Shown piece after piece: positions 7,773 through 17,933 of a stretch of 64,000 nucleotides of DNA. The translations under genes were made by a program, and so were the position numbers. The notes under the pieces were generated by a model, which saw only the letters and a list, made by a program, of their open reading frames with translations, searched no databases and had not been told where the DNA came from. The DNA comes from Stappia sp. 28M-7 (GTDB taxonomy: Bacteria > Pseudomonadota > Alphaproteobacteria > Rhizobiales > Stappiaceae): contig NZ_JACMIA010000001.1 of assembly GCF_014252955.1 (NCBI RefSeq), positions 1,178,001 through 1,242,000 of the forward strand, read 5' to 3'. Every line of letters starts with the position of its first letter. Positions within the stretch are counted from its first letter, which is position 1.

Positions 7773-10700
7773 TGCGGTTTCGTTGCACGGAGCGGCCGGA
7801 GGGCATGCTGGTTTCTGCGTCGCGGCGAAGGCTGCTGGGGTCGCGGGAGGTACCTCCCGCCGAGTGGCCTGCCGTTGCCGGCACCGGGCATGCTGCCGGG
7901 CGATATCTTCTCGCCCTGGCGGAGAGCGGCGAGGCCCGATTCGACGAGAACGGCGTGCTGCTGCCTCATGCCGCGGTTGCGGCCTTGCCGTCCTCCGTTG
8001 CCGAGGCCGTCGGCCTGCCGCCGCTTGCCAACCTGTCGGTGACCTTGTCGTTCGAGGGCATCATGACGGACCCGGCCGCCAGGATCCGGACGCGCTGGTA
8101 CGATGCCGATACGCGTTGGGTGCGCATGGAGCGTGAGGGTGCCGTCGCCAAATGGGGCCCGCGGGGAGGGCGGCTGTCGCAGGCCCTGTTCGAGCTGAGC
8201 GAAGCGGTCGATGCCTATAACGCCACCCAAGGCAGGGACGCCGAGGAGCGCATCGCGGCCTGGGCGCCGGTGCAGGCGGCTCTGCGCAAGACGACCGGAA
8301 CGGAGCTGGAGACCGGGGACGATTATCTCACGAGCCTCACCATCTATCAGGCCGGGGCCGTCGCGCTCGATGTGTTCGAGACGTCCTACGGCCTTGACTT
8401 CCTGCCCGTGGTCATGGCGAAGGACAAGGTGGAGAGCGGTCCCGACGACGGCCCCGACCTGCCGGCTGACGAAGAGGCCGTCGCCTCGGCCCAGCGAGAC
8501 CTGGTGGCGGACGCATTGCTTCCTCCCGATCTCCAGAGGCGGTTTGCGCGCGAGCTCTTTTCTGGCGAGGCGCGCAGCCATGACGCCTATGTGCTGGACC
8601 GAGGGAGCTATCTGGTCCTGGAGCCCGACCTGAAGACCGCACTGGATGTGGTCCGTCGCAAGCGGGCGGCGCCCAGGGAAGAGAGGGTGGCGTTCCTGAG
8701 GAACCCGCGCCCGGCGCTCGCCGCCGCTCTCGGCGAAGATGCCGAGGATCGGGCCGGCGCCTTGCTGGTCGAAACCTGGCAGTATTCGCAGCGTGTTCTC
8801 GGTCTCGGGCTCTGGACGCCTCCGGCCATGCCCTGGCTGAAGAACCAGGCGGGTCAATGGCTGCCGGAACGCTTTCCCCTGACGGTCGGCAAACGCACGA
8901 TCGAGGTCGATCAATCGTCGTTCGGGGAGTTGAAGACCGGCCTTGCAGAAGCAAGGGCGGAGGGCGAGGAAGCACTCGACTTTCAGGGAGAGGCCCTGCG
9001 CTGCGCGGATGTCGAGGAGGCCTTTGTGCGCGTCGGCCTGGACGCGGCCGGCAACGAGATTGCCGAAGCGCCCGGCGAGGAGGCCGGGGGAGACGGCGGC
9101 GACCAGCAGCAGCTCGGCGACACCGGCACGGGTGAGGATCCGACGGAGTCTCATCGCCTGGTCATCTACCAGAACCTGGAAGGCCAGGAGTTCGAGATCT
9201 CCTATCAGCCACGCGAGGTGTCGATCCCGCGTGAATTTCCGGCTCTGCCGCTGGTGCGCAGCCGCCCTAAGCCGCATCAGGTGGCCGGGTTCGACTGGCT
9301 CGTGGAAAGCTACCGGCAGGGCTGGCCGGGTGTCCTGCTTGCCGACGACATGGGGCTCGGCAAGACCTTTCAGGCCCTCGCCTTTCTCGCGTGGCTCAAG
9401 GCGAACAGGCGGGCGCTGGGCACGTACGCCGGCGCACGCAACAGGCCGGCACTGGTGGTTGCTCCGACCGCCCTGCTGCGCAATTGGGCATCGGAGGCCG
9501 AACTGCATCTCGGGCCCGACGCGCTTGGCCGGCGCGTCGATGCGTTCGGGGCGGGACTGCGCCGGCTGCGCACGCCGCGCGACGCATCGCAGGCGGAAGA
9601 AAGCGCGCTCGATCTCGTCGAGCTTCGCCGGGCGGACTGGATCCTGACCACCTACGAGACGCTCGCAAACTATCACCGCGCGTTTGCGCGGATCGGTTTC
9701 TCCGTCGCCGTGTTCGACGAGGCGCAGAAGATCAAGTCGCCCGGCGCCATCAACACCCAAAGCGCCAAGGCGATGAACGCGGATTTCGTCCTTGCCTTGA
9801 CAGGTACGCCCATCGAAAACCGTCTCGCCGACCTGTGGTGCATCATGGACCGGGTCGTGCCCGGCTATCTGGGCGATCTCAAGGGCTTTGTCTCGACCTA
9901 CGAGGAGGGAACGCCGGAGGACCTGAAGCGGCTGAAGGCGCGCCTCGACGAGCCGCCGACCCCGGAGCGGTCGCCGGTGCTGATGCGGCGCATGAAGGCG
10001 GAGATCCTCGAGGGACTGCCGGCGCGGTCGGAGAGCAGGGTAATCGTGCAGATGCCGCCGGCACAGGCCGAAGCCTATGAACAGGCGTTGGCGCGGGCGC
10101 GCGCCGGCGGCGGCAGCCAGGGCGAGATGCTGCGCGCGATCCACGCCTTCCGGGGTATCTCGCTGCACCCGGACGGAGCCGCCAACTGCGACCCTCTCGA
10201 CCCGGCATCCGTCAACGACTGGCTGTCCCGTTCGGCACGGTTGCGGCATGCGGTGGAGGTCTTGCAGCACCTGGTTCAGGCGGGCGAGAAGGCGCTGGTC
10301 TTCGTGGAGGATCTCGAGGTGCAGAAATGCTTCGCGGCGGCTATTGCCACCCGCCTCGGGCTGTCCCGGCAACCTGCCATCATCAACGGCCAGGTTGCAG
10401 GCGAGAAGCGGCTTGAGATCGTTGATCGTTTCCAGGCCTCGGAGAGTGGGTTCGATCTCCTGGTCCTGTCACCGAAGGCGGCGGGCATCGGCCTGACGAT
10501 CACGGCGGCCAATCACGTCATCCACCTGTCGAGATGGTGGAACCCGGCGATCGAAGACCAGTGCAACGACCGCTGCTACCGCATCGGACAGCACCGCCCG
10601 GTGACGGTCCATATTCCGCTGGCCGTTCATCCGGTGCTCGGCGAAGCCTCGTTCGACGTGAAGCTCGATGCGCTGCTGGAGCGCAAGCGCCTGCTGTCCC

Positions 10701-10804
10701 GGGAAATGCTGATGCCCCCGGTGTCCGATGGCGACGTCGAGGCGCTTTTTTCCCAGACGATCGGAGGCGAGGCGGGTCAGGGAAGCCCGGCTTCGGCCAG
10801 GTAA
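7769..10804 (+). CDS. zorD: Zorya type I protein ZorD (SNF2-family helicase)
   Basis: ZorD is the SNF2-type ATPase effector of type I Zorya, implicated in destroying invading DNA. The protein has 1011 residues, the expected size. The first ~490 residues are family-specific with an acidic Gly/Glu linker at about 430-455. The helicase core follows: motif I LADDMGLGKT near 525, the DEAQ box in VFDEAQKIKSP near 650, LTGTPIENRLADLW near 675, and the C-terminal lobe with KAAGIGLTIT and DRCYRIGQHRPV near 930, typical of SNF2/RapA proteins. The start is GTG 7769 or ATG 7772; both touch the zorC stop (ATGTGATG), so translation is coupled. The last 28 bp overlap the convergent helicase gene. Confidence 0.92.
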   Translation: MMRFRCTERPEGMLVSASRRRLLGSREVPPAEWPAVAGTGHAAGRYLLALAESGEARFDENGVLLPHAAVAALPSSVAEAVGLPPLANLSVTLSFEGIMTDPAARIRTRWYDADTRWVRMEREGAVAKWGPRGGRLSQALFELSEAVDAYNATQGRDAEERIAAWAPVQAALRKTTGTELETGDDYLTSLTIYQAGAVALDVFETSYGLDFLPVVMAKDKVESGPDDGPDLPADEEAVASAQRDLVADALLPPDLQRRFARELFSGEARSHDAYVLDRGSYLVLEPDLKTALDVVRRKRAAPREERVAFLRNPRPALAAALGEDAEDRAGALLVETWQYSQRVLGLGLWTPPAMPWLKNQAGQWLPERFPLTVGKRTIEVDQSSFGELKTGLAEARAEGEEALDFQGEALRCADVEEAFVRVGLDAAGNEIAEAPGEEAGGDGGDQQQLGDTGTGEDPTESHRLVIYQNLEGQEFEISYQPREVSIPREFPALPLVRSRPKPHQVAGFDWLVESYRQGWPGVLLADDMGLGKTFQALAFLAWLKANRRALGTYAGARNRPALVVAPTALLRNWASEAELHLGPDALGRRVDAFGAGLRRLRTPRDASQAEESALDLVELRRADWILTTYETLANYHRAFARIGFSVAVFDEAQKIKSPGAINTQSAKAMNADFVLALTGTPIENRLADLWCIMDRVVPGYLGDLKGFVSTYEEGTPEDLKRLKARLDEPPTPERSPVLMRRMKAEILEGLPARSESRVIVQMPPAQAEAYEQALARARAGGGSQGEMLRAIHAFRGISLHPDGAANCDPLDPASVNDWLSRSARLRHAVEVLQHLVQAGEKALVFVEDLEVQKCFAAAIATRLGLSRQPAIINGQVAGEKRLEIVDRFQASESGFDLLVLSPKAAGIGLTITAANHVIHLSRWWNPAIEDQCNDRCYRIGQHRPVTVHIPLAVHPVLGEASFDVKLDALLERKRLLSREMLMPPVSDGDVEALFSQTIGGEAGQGSPASAR

Positions 10805-12861
10805 GGGGAGGGGGCGGTCGGCGCGTCGCCGATGCGCGAAGAGCGGGTCAGGATGAGCCGTCGCCTTGCGCGGGTCATGGCGACGTAAAACAGCCGTCGC
10901 TCCCCCTCCAGCGCGCGTTCCGTCCTGGCGCTGCGCAGCGGCCAGATGCCGTCGACGGTATCGAGCATGACGACGGTATCGAACTCGCGTCCCTTGGCGC
11001 GCAGCGCAGTCATCAGATGGACCGGCTTGCGCCACTCCTCGCTGGTCCCGTCCTCGGCATCCGAACCCGGCAGACGCACGAGGGTGTCCTTTGCCTTTTC
11101 CAGGTCGTCGACAAAGCCCTGGAAGTCGTCGCCATAGCTGGCGGAGAACTCCGCAAGATAGGCGAAGGGCGGATCCGCAAGAAAGATGTCTTCTGCACTG
11201 CGGCCATGATCCTGCCGGAACCCGGCATACAGATTGCTGAGCGCCTCGATGGCGGCCCGCACGTTGGGCGCATGAATGAGCTTGCGCAAGCGGATCGCGA
11301 AGTCCTGGGCGGTCTTGCCCTCGTCCTTCTTGCCGCGGATCGTTCCGTCATAGATCTCGAGCCGGTCGATGGCTTCTTCGTAGGACTTGGGCCGTGCTGC
11401 CCTCAGGTGCCGCGCCATCGCATCGGCCTCGGCCTTTCGCAGCGGGTACCGCTGGACGGAGTTGCACAGACCCATGACGTCTTCGACGATGGTCGGCAAG
11501 GCGATGCCGAAGCCGGCGAGCGTGCGGGTGCGCAGCGCCGCCAGAAGCCGGTCGAAGGTTCCGGAGAGGAAGAGGTGGAGGTCCTCGGCGGCGCAAAAGG
11601 GAATGTCCTCGCGTGCCAGAAGGATCTGGTAGGGGATCAGCTGAGCGCGCTTGCGCGACAGAAGAGCCATCCGCGCACCGGGCATTTCCGCACCGACGAA
11701 TTGGCGTATTTCGCAAAGAACGTTTTCCACGGAGTCGAGAAACGTCTCCCCCCGGTACATCAGCGTTTCCGCATCGACCTGCGAGACGGGGTGGACGACC
11801 TTGTCGACGCGGCGCGTGTTATGGGAGATTAGCCTTGCGGATTTCTGCACGATATTGCGCGGACTGCGATAGTTCCGCTCAAGGATGCAGGTCCTGAACT
11901 TGCGTCCCAGATGGCGCTCGGGCTCGAGGATGAAGTCGGGCGCTGCGCCGCGCCATTCGAAGATCGCTTGATCGTCGTCGCCGACGATCGTGACCGCCGA
12001 TCGGTTGAGTTCGGCAACGGTGAGGATCAGCGCGAGATCCAGCGGATTTATGTCCTGGAATTCGTCGACGAAGATGTCGGTGATCCGGGTTTCCTCGTCC
12101 GGCAGGACGCCGGACGCCAGCTGGCGTCGCTGGTCGAGCCAGGCCCCGTATTTCTGGTCCTCCAGCGTGAAGGAGCTGGTCGCATATTGCTGGATGCAGG
12201 CGGCATTGAAGAAGGGCAGGGCGATCTCGAGAAAGCTCTCCCAGCGGCGATCCGTGAGGATGCCGAGATCGTCGAACTTCGCGATGTAGTCTTCCAGAAG
12301 CGGCAGAAGGCCGAGCTGGTCGAGCGCGTCGAGGCGGTCATCGGCCATGCGGCGCGAGCCGTCCTCATGGTCGAATCCGAGCGTCTTCATCAGGTCCAGC
12401 AGGTTGGCCAGAAGCCTGGGCAGCTTGAAAGGCTGGTCCTTCATACCCTTGTCGAGCGCGGGAACGGCCGCGTAGGCGGGGGCGAGCAGGGTCTTGACCA
12501 GGGTGGAACGGTCGAACTCGGACACATGCAGCCGTGGCGGCGCGGCAAGCGCGCGCAGTCGCCGGTGTCCCCAGCCGTTGAGCGTGACGATATCGGCGTG
12601 CGCCGCGGCGCCGGCGAAGACCGGATCGCTTAGTCTGCTGCGCAACTCGTCGCGGGCCGCGCGGGTGAAGGAGACGACGAGGAATGAGGCGTTGCCGCCC
12701 CGGCGGCGATGAAGCTCGGCGCAGCGATGGAGCAGCGACAAGGTCTTGCCGCTGCCTGCCGGCGCCAGAAGGCGGATATCGGGCTCCGGGGCGTTGACAA
12801 AGGCAAGCTGGGCAGCGTCCAGACCGCCTGCCGAGAAAAGGGCTGCTTCAGCGTCGGGCAA
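10777..12861 (-). CDS. UvrD/PcrA-like superfamily 1 helicase
   Basis: This 694-residue ATP-dependent DNA helicase carries the SF1A motifs: Walker A LAPAGSGKT near 35, motif Ia VVSFTRAARDEL, motif II IFVDEFQDINPLDL near 270, motif III VGDDDQAIFEWRG, motif IV ERNYRSP, and motif VI YVAMTRARRRL near 670. No nuclease domain is seen in the C-terminus. The start is TTG at 12861, supported by an AGGAGG ribosome site seven bases upstream. The gene converges on zorD with a 28-bp overlap of coding ends. UvrD-like helicases act in repair and also in defence pairs such as Gabija GajB; no GajA-type OLD nuclease is nearby. Cooperation with the Zorya proteins or with the NucS-like nuclease is an inference from position. 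Confidence 0.88.
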   Translation of the reverse strand: MPDAEAALFSAGGLDAAQLAFVNAPEPDIRLLAPAGSGKTLSLLHRCAELHRRRGGNASFLVVSFTRAARDELRSRLSDPVFAGAAAHADIVTLNGWGHRRLRALAAPPRLHVSEFDRSTLVKTLLAPAYAAVPALDKGMKDQPFKLPRLLANLLDLMKTLGFDHEDGSRRMADDRLDALDQLGLLPLLEDYIAKFDDLGILTDRRWESFLEIALPFFNAACIQQYATSSFTLEDQKYGAWLDQRRQLASGVLPDEETRITDIFVDEFQDINPLDLALILTVAELNRSAVTIVGDDDQAIFEWRGAAPDFILEPERHLGRKFRTCILERNYRSPRNIVQKSARLISHNTRRVDKVVHPVSQVDAETLMYRGETFLDSVENVLCEIRQFVGAEMPGARMALLSRKRAQLIPYQILLAREDIPFCAAEDLHLFLSGTFDRLLAALRTRTLAGFGIALPTIVEDVMGLCNSVQRYPLRKAEADAMARHLRAARPKSYEEAIDRLEIYDGTIRGKKDEGKTAQDFAIRLRKLIHAPNVRAAIEALSNLYAGFRQDHGRSAEDIFLADPPFAYLAEFSASYGDDFQGFVDDLEKAKDTLVRLPGSDAEDGTSEEWRKPVHLMTALRAKGREFDTVVMLDTVDGIWPLRSARTERALEGERRLFYVAMTRARRRLILTRSSRIGDAPTAPSPYLAEAGLP

Positions 12862-13146
12862 GACCGCGCCTCCTGAAAAAACATAGCGTTATGCAGGCAT
12901 CATATCTCATCTTCGTCGCCGCGAAAGAGGTGGTGCGCGAGGTGAACTGCGAGTCGATATGATACCGGTACAGCAGCCACAATTCGGATCCTTCGTCACA
13001 TGGATAGTCGGTCCTGCGTCTTGGATCATCGCTGCCAAGGGCTATGCAGCTAGCAGTTCGGATCCGCCGATCAGGAGCGTGCGGCGGGAGAAACTGTTTT
13101 GGATCGTCTGATTTTCCGTTCGAGATTGCTTGCGTGGACTGACAGG
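12862..13146. other. Gap between defence and copper modules
   Basis: About 285 bp lie between the start of the UvrD-like gene and the 3' end of the copper ATPase gene, both on the minus strand. The UvrD-like gene must be transcribed from a promoter in here, but I could not recognise its boxes. No reading frame, IS end or hairpin stands out. It is a plausible seam between two island modules. Confidence 0.4.
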
Positions 13147-15480
13147 TCAGAGATTGGCCCGCCTGAGGCGCAAGGCGTTGGCGATCACCGAGACTGAGGA
13201 CAGGCTCATCGCCGCCGCCGCAATCATCGGCGAAAGCAGAAGGCCGGTAGCGGGGTAGAGCAGTCCTGCTGCGATGGGGACGCCAAGCGCGTTGTAAGCA
13301 AAGGCGAAGAACAGGTTCTGCTTGATGTTGCGCAAGGTGGCACGGGCCAGCTTGCGCGCACGCACGATGCCCATCAGGTCACCGCCCAGCAGGGTGATGC
13401 CTGCGCTTTCCATCGCAACATCGGCCCCGGTGCCCATGGCGATGCCGACATCGGCAGCGGCCAGCGCGGGGGCATCGTTCACCCCGTCGCCTGCCATGGC
13501 GATCTTGTGACCGTCGCGGCGCAACTGGTCGATCAGGTCCTTCTTGGCCTCGGGCAGGATGCCCGCGCGCACCTCGTCGATCCCGAGTTTGCCTGCCACT
13601 GCCTGCGCCGTGCGCTCGTTGTCGCCCGTCGCCATGATGACCTGCAGCCCTTGTGCGTGCAGTTCGCGGATCGCCTGAGCCGTAGTGTCCTTTATCGGGT
13701 CGGCCACAGCCACGATACCGACAAGCGCGTCATCGACGGCAATGAACATGGCCGTCTTGCCTTCGGCGCGCAGAGCGTCGGCCCTCGTTTCGGCTGCACC
13801 CGTATCCAGACCCAGTTCCCGCATCATCGCGGCATTGCCGAGCGCCACCGCGCGTTCGCCGACCTTGCCACGCACGCCCTTGCCGGTGATGGCGTCGAAG
13901 TCTGCCGCCTCCTGACGCGGGGCACCCTGCGCCTCGGCGCCTTCGACGATCGCTTCGGCCAACGGGTGTTCCGAGCCGCGCTCGAGCGCCGCGGCTAGCG
14001 ACACCAGGTCCGTCTCGGTCAGATCGCCGAGCGCAATCGTATCCGTCAGTTTCGGTTTGCCCCTGGTCAGGGTGCCGGTCTTGTCGACGATCAGCGTGTC
14101 GACCCCCGCCATGCGTTCCAACGCCTCGGCATCCTTGATCAGAACGCCCGCTTGTGCGCCGCGCCCTGCTGCCGTGGTGATGGAGATTGGTGTCGCGAGA
14201 CCGAGTGCACAGGGACAAGCGATGATCAACACCGACACAGCCGAGGCGATGGCGAAGACCAGCGCGGGCTCGGGGCCAACGGCCAGCCAGGCGACGAAAG
14301 CGACGATTGCGATGGCCACCACAGTCGGTACGAACACCGCCGACACCCGGTCGGCCAGCCCCTGGATCGGCGCGCGGGACCGTCGCGCGTTCGACACCAT
14401 CGCGACGATCTGCGCCAGAACGGTATCAGATCCGACCTTACCAGCCTCGATCACGAGGGAGCCATTCTTGTTGATCGTGGCCCCGGTTACCGCATCGCCT
14501 GGGCCTTTTTCCATTGGCATAGACTCGCCGGTCAGCATGCTTTCGTCCAGCGACGAGCGGCCCGCGATCACGATGCCGTCGACCGGGACGGCATCTCCGG
14601 GGCGCACGCGCAGACGGTCGCCCTCCATGATATTCTCCAGCGGTGCGTCATATTCTGTCCCATCGGGCAGGATCCGCCGCGCGGTCTTCGGCGCCAAATC
14701 CAGAAGTGCGCGGATCGCGTCTCCGGTGCGCTCGCGGGCGCGCAGCTCGAGAACCTGGCCCACGAAGACCAGCGCCACGATCACGACCGCCGCCTCGAAG
14801 TAGGTGCCGACGCCATGGCCCATCCGGTACTGTTCCGGAAACATGCCCGGCAGGAAGGTGGCGACGATCGAGTAAAGGTAGGCCGCAGCAACGCCGATGC
14901 TGATCAGGGTCCACATGTTTGGGCTGCGGTTCACGATCGAGTCCCAGCCGCGCCGGAAGAATGGCAGCGCCGCCCAGAGGATGATCGGCGTGGCCAGCAC
15001 GAATTCCAGATAGCTGGCCGTCTGGTGCCCGACCCACTCGCGCACCGGCAGCGCCACCAGTTCGCCCATGGTCAGGATGACGAGCGGCACCGCCGCGGCA
15101 ACTGAGATCCACATTCGGCGGGTGAAGTCGGTCAATTCCTCGCTGGGTTCATCCGAGGGCACCATTGGCTCGAGCGCCATGCCGCAGATCGGACAGGATC
15201 CCGGCGCATCGCGAACGATTTCGGGATGCATCGGGCAGGTGTACTGGACGTTGGCCGGAACAGCCTTGTTCTGTCCGGCGGCGCGACCCGAAGCATAGAA
15301 CCACGGGTCCGCCTTGAACTTTGTCTGGCACTTCTGCGAGCAGAAATGGAAGGTCTCGCTCTGGAACTCGGCGCGACGTCCGTCCGGGCTGACCGTGACC
15401 GTCATCCCGCAGACCGGGTCCGTTGCCGTCTCCGTCCCTGCCAGGATGTTAGGCGCCGCGTCATGATGATCGTGGTCCAT
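13147..15480 (-). CDS. copA: Copper-translocating P1B-type ATPase
   Basis: This 777-residue inner-membrane ATPase exports Cu+ from the cytoplasm. Instead of HMA domains the N-terminus has a YHS-type segment (DPVCGM, then FCSQKC) at about 20-60 and a heavy-metal-binding domain with CPMHPE and CPICGM at about 80-105. Eight hydrophobic segments surround the actuator motif TGES, the metal site CPC in IACPCALG, phosphorylation site DKTGTLT, the HP dipeptide ([10 protein letters not shown]) and [13 protein letters not shown] with this N-terminus indicates copper or silver. ATG 15480 is preferred; a TTG 20 codons upstream would sit beside the permease stop. It is last in the copper-linked gene run, 67 bp after the permease gene. 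A cloned homologue would be called copA/ctpV-like. Confidence 0.9.
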   Translation of the reverse strand: MDHDHHDAAPNILAGTETATDPVCGMTVTVSPDGRRAEFQSETFHFCSQKCQTKFKADPWFYASGRAAGQNKAVPANVQYTCPMHPEIVRDAPGSCPICGMALEPMVPSDEPSEELTDFTRRMWISVAAAVPLVILTMGELVALPVREWVGHQTASYLEFVLATPIILWAALPFFRRGWDSIVNRSPNMWTLISIGVAAAYLYSIVATFLPGMFPEQYRMGHGVGTYFEAAVVIVALVFVGQVLELRARERTGDAIRALLDLAPKTARRILPDGTEYDAPLENIMEGDRLRVRPGDAVPVDGIVIAGRSSLDESMLTGESMPMEKGPGDAVTGATINKNGSLVIEAGKVGSDTVLAQIVAMVSNARRSRAPIQGLADRVSAVFVPTVVAIAIVAFVAWLAVGPEPALVFAIASAVSVLIIACPCALGLATPISITTAAGRGAQAGVLIKDAEALERMAGVDTLIVDKTGTLTRGKPKLTDTIALGDLTETDLVSLAAALERGSEHPLAEAIVEGAEAQGAPRQEAADFDAITGKGVRGKVGERAVALGNAAMMRELGLDTGAAETRADALRAEGKTAMFIAVDDALVGIVAVADPIKDTTAQAIRELHAQGLQVIMATGDNERTAQAVAGKLGIDEVRAGILPEAKKDLIDQLRRDGHKIAMAGDGVNDAPALAAADVGIAMGTGADVAMESAGITLLGGDLMGIVRARKLARATLRNIKQNLFFAFAYNALGVPIAAGLLYPATGLLLSPMIAAAAMSLSSVSVIANALRLRRANL

Positions 15481-15547
15481 GGTCTGCCAGCCTTTCCGTT
15501 TCTCGATTGAGCTTGCGGCTTCCACCTGCTGGAAGCTCAAGCTCTTT

Positions 15548-16858
15548 TCATGAATGGTCGTGAGCGCCTTCCCGGACCGGATTGCGCGCCAGGAATACCC
15601 GGACGAACAGAAACACCAGCGCCATGCCGACGATGCCGATCACGACGATCAGCGGGTCGGACTGCCACTTCATCGCGGCGAAGGCGGACAGCACCACGGC
15701 ATCGAGGACGATGGCCGTCAGCAGCACCCAACCCTGAGCGCCGATTTCCCCGCGCAGATACCGGAACACACCGAAGTGGATGATGATGTCCATCACCAGA
15801 TAGAAGAAGGCTCCGAGCGAGGCGATGCGGCTGAGGTCGAAGAAGACTGTCAGGAGGCCCGCGATCGCGACGGTATAGACGAGCGTGTGGTCCTTGACCG
15901 AGCCCGGCATCCCGAAATGGCTGTGGGGGATCATCTTCATGTCCGTCAGCATCGCCAGCATCCGCGAGACCGCGAAAACACTGGCGATCAGACCCGAGGC
16001 CGTGGCCACCAGCGCCAGCGCCAGCGTCAGGTAGAAGCCAGTCTGCCCGAGGGCGGGCTGGGCCGCTTCAGCCAGCGCATAGTCCTTCGCCGCCACGATG
16101 CGGTCGAGCGTCAGGCTGGAGCCGACGGCGAAGGCGACCAGCAGATAGACGACGACGCAGATGGCGATGGACAGGACGATGGCCCGGCCCACATTGCGGT
16201 GCGGGTTGGTGACCTCGGCGCCGCTGTTGGTGATGGTCGTGAACCCCTTGAAGGCGAGGATGGATAGCGCGAGCGACGCGACGAACCCGCTTGCGCTGGA
16301 ATCTCCGGCAGTTGCCTCGATCGAGATGCCGCTCGCCCACAGTCCGGCCGCCCCAAACAGCGCGATGCCGCCTACCTTGAGAACGGCCATGACGATGGAG
16401 AACAGCCCGACCGACCGGTTGCCCGATACGTTCACGAGCCAGGCGAAGACGATCAGCCCGACGCCGAGGATCGGCACCAGAACGCTGTCCGGATCGCCGC
16501 CGAACGCCCGCAGCGTGTAGGTGCCGAAGGTACGCGCGACGAGGCTTTCGTTGATGACCATCGACAGCGCCATCAGAAGAGCGGCGCCCGCCGCGACCGT
16601 CGTCGGCCCGTATGCCTTCTTCAGGATCATCCCGATGCCGCCTGCAGAGGGATAGGCGTTCGACATCTTGATATAGGTATAGGCGCTGAAGGCGGTCACG
16701 ATGGCGCCCACGACGAATGAGAGCGGGAAGAGCGGCCCGGCAAGCTCGGCGATCTGTCCGGTCAAGGCGAAAATGCCCGCGCCAATCATCACACCTGTTC
16801 CCATGGCCACCGCGCCAGGAAGGGTAATGCTGTTCCTCTCGTAATCGCTTTTCGTCAT
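15548..16858 (-). CDS. APC-superfamily amino acid permease
   Basis: This 436-residue integral membrane protein of about twelve hydrophobic helices belongs to the amino acid-polyamine-organocation family. The first helix contains the characteristic [13 protein letters not shown], and the region [25 protein letters not shown] matches the family's helix 6 to loop motif. The translation start at 16858 overlaps the upstream VTT-protein stop as ATGA, so it is translationally coupled to that gene; longer in-frame starts would run through the neighbour. Substrate is not predictable. Its presence in an otherwise copper-related run is odd: it may import a thiol amino acid or act as a passenger. Confidence 0.87.
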   Translation of the reverse strand: MTKSDYERNSITLPGAVAMGTGVMIGAGIFALTGQIAELAGPLFPLSFVVGAIVTAFSAYTYIKMSNAYPSAGGIGMILKKAYGPTTVAAGAALLMALSMVINESLVARTFGTYTLRAFGGDPDSVLVPILGVGLIVFAWLVNVSGNRSVGLFSIVMAVLKVGGIALFGAAGLWASGISIEATAGDSSASGFVASLALSILAFKGFTTITNSGAEVTNPHRNVGRAIVLSIAICVVVYLLVAFAVGSSLTLDRIVAAKDYALAEAAQPALGQTGFYLTLALALVATASGLIASVFAVSRMLAMLTDMKMIPHSHFGMPGSVKDHTLVYTVAIAGLLTVFFDLSRIASLGAFFYLVMDIIIHFGVFRYLRGEIGAQGWVLLTAIVLDAVVLSAFAAMKWQSDPLIVVIGIVGMALVFLFVRVFLARNPVREGAHDHS

Positions 16859-17529
16859 GGATTTTCCTTTTCCGGCCCTTTTCGCATCGCCACCCAGAGC
16901 AGCGGCAAGCCCGTCACAAGGCCGAGGCCGAGAACTGCCCAAGTCGCCCGGCCGAGGTCTCCGCTCACCGCTTCCCCTCCGAAATGGGCAAGCAGGAAGC
17001 TTGCCGGGACAATGCCGGCCAGTGTCGCGAGGGCGAACCGCCACGCGTGCAGACGGCTCAGCCCGGCCGCATAGCTGATCATGTCGAAGGATACGAAGGG
17101 CATCAGGCGGCTGGCAAAGACCGTCGCCGTCAACGCGGTCTGCGACCCGAGCAGGCCGGCATCGACACGATCACCGAATACGCGCCGCAAGACGTCGTGC
17201 CCCAGAACCCGCGCGAGGCCGAACGCGATGAGCGCGCCGAGTTCCGCGCCGATCACGATCTGCACCGTCCCCCATAGATGCCCGTAGGCCGCCCCGGCGG
17301 CCAACGCAATGGGCGCGCTCGGGATCGGGCTGGCGACGACCGCCAGGGTCATGAGCGCAACGACAAGGACCGGCCCCCAGAGACCCGCGCGCGCGACAAG
17401 CATCTCCAGGCGCTCGCCGTCCATCAGGCCGTGCAGATCGGCGAATACTGCAGGCGCGAACTGCCAGATACCGAGCATGGCGATCCCAAGGATCGCCATC
17501 GCCACGAGAATGATTGCGCGCAGGCCCAT
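16855..17529 (-). CDS. VTT-domain (TVP38/TMEM64, DedA-like) membrane protein
   Basis: This 224-residue protein has five to six hydrophobic segments. The VTT/SNARE-associated core is visible as VVASPIPSAPIALAAGAAYG, then GAELGALIAFGLARVLG near the middle. Family members are linked to lipid scrambling and envelope stress and often sit next to mercury or copper genes, but the molecular role is not established. The start is ATG 17529, overlapping the TGA of the DUF302 gene (TGAGATG arrangement). The 3' end overlaps the permease start by four bases. The first ~20 residues form the first hydrophobic helix. Confidence 0.85.
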   Translation of the reverse strand: MGLRAIILVAMAILGIAMLGIWQFAPAVFADLHGLMDGERLEMLVARAGLWGPVLVVALMTLAVVASPIPSAPIALAAGAAYGHLWGTVQIVIGAELGALIAFGLARVLGHDVLRRVFGDRVDAGLLGSQTALTATVFASRLMPFVSFDMISYAAGLSRLHAWRFALATLAGIVPASFLLAHFGGEAVSGDLGRATWAVLGLGLVTGLPLLWVAMRKGPEKENP

Positions 17530-17530
17530 C

Positions 17531-17917
17531 TCAGACGGCCGCGACGGCCTTCGCCAGAAGGTCGCGCACCTCACCGGCGACCGCCGTCAGTTCGGCGTTG
17601 TCGACCGCCTGCATCGATGCCACCGGGTCGATGGCGCTGACCTCCACGCCGCCCTCGACTTCGCGCAGGATCACGTTGCAGGGCAGCATCGCGCCCACAC
17701 GCGGCTCGATCCCGATGGCCTGATGCGCCATCTTCGGATTGCAGGCGCCGAGGATGCGATAGGCGGGCATCTCGACATCGAGCTTCTTCTTCATCGTCGC
17801 CTTGACATCGATCTCGGTCAGGACACCGAAGCCATGGTCCGCCAGCGCCTTGCGCGTGCGGGCGTCGACATCGTCGATACCGGTGTCCGGGATCATGCGA
17901 TTGATCGTGTAAGCCAT
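17531..17917 (-). CDS. DUF302 domain protein
   Basis: This 128-residue soluble protein fits the DUF302 family along its whole length: a VTEID-like strand (GVLTEIDVKATMKKKL), then ILGACNPKMAHQAI, then GAMLPCNVILRE and the C-terminal AIDP segment. Cys in GACNP and LPCN are the conserved-position cysteines and could bind metal or haem. DUF302 proteins are frequently found beside multicopper oxidases and copper ATPases; biochemical function is unknown. The gene follows the 42-residue membrane peptide by 16 bp and abuts the VTT gene, so the run is probably one operon. Confidence 0.87.
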   Translation of the reverse strand: MAYTINRMIPDTGIDDVDARTRKALADHGFGVLTEIDVKATMKKKLDVEMPAYRILGACNPKMAHQAIGIEPRVGAMLPCNVILREVEGGVEVSAIDPVASMQAVDNAELTAVAGEVRDLLAKAVAAV

Positions 17918-17933
17918 TGAGAAGTCCTTTCTC

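Noticed and set aside
7763-10372. 869-codon minus-strand open frame opposite zorD
   Set aside because: Antisense shadow of the helicase gene with no recognisable motif.
10534-11832. 432-codon plus-strand frame opposite the UvrD-like gene
   Set aside because: Overlaps zorD's end and the helicase gene; the opposite strand has all SF1 motifs and a strong ribosome site.
10777-12861. UvrD-like helicase as part of a Gabija system
   Set aside because: Gabija requires an adjacent GajA OLD-family nuclease; the neighbours are zorD and the copper ATPase, and the nuclease at 2057 is of a different fold.
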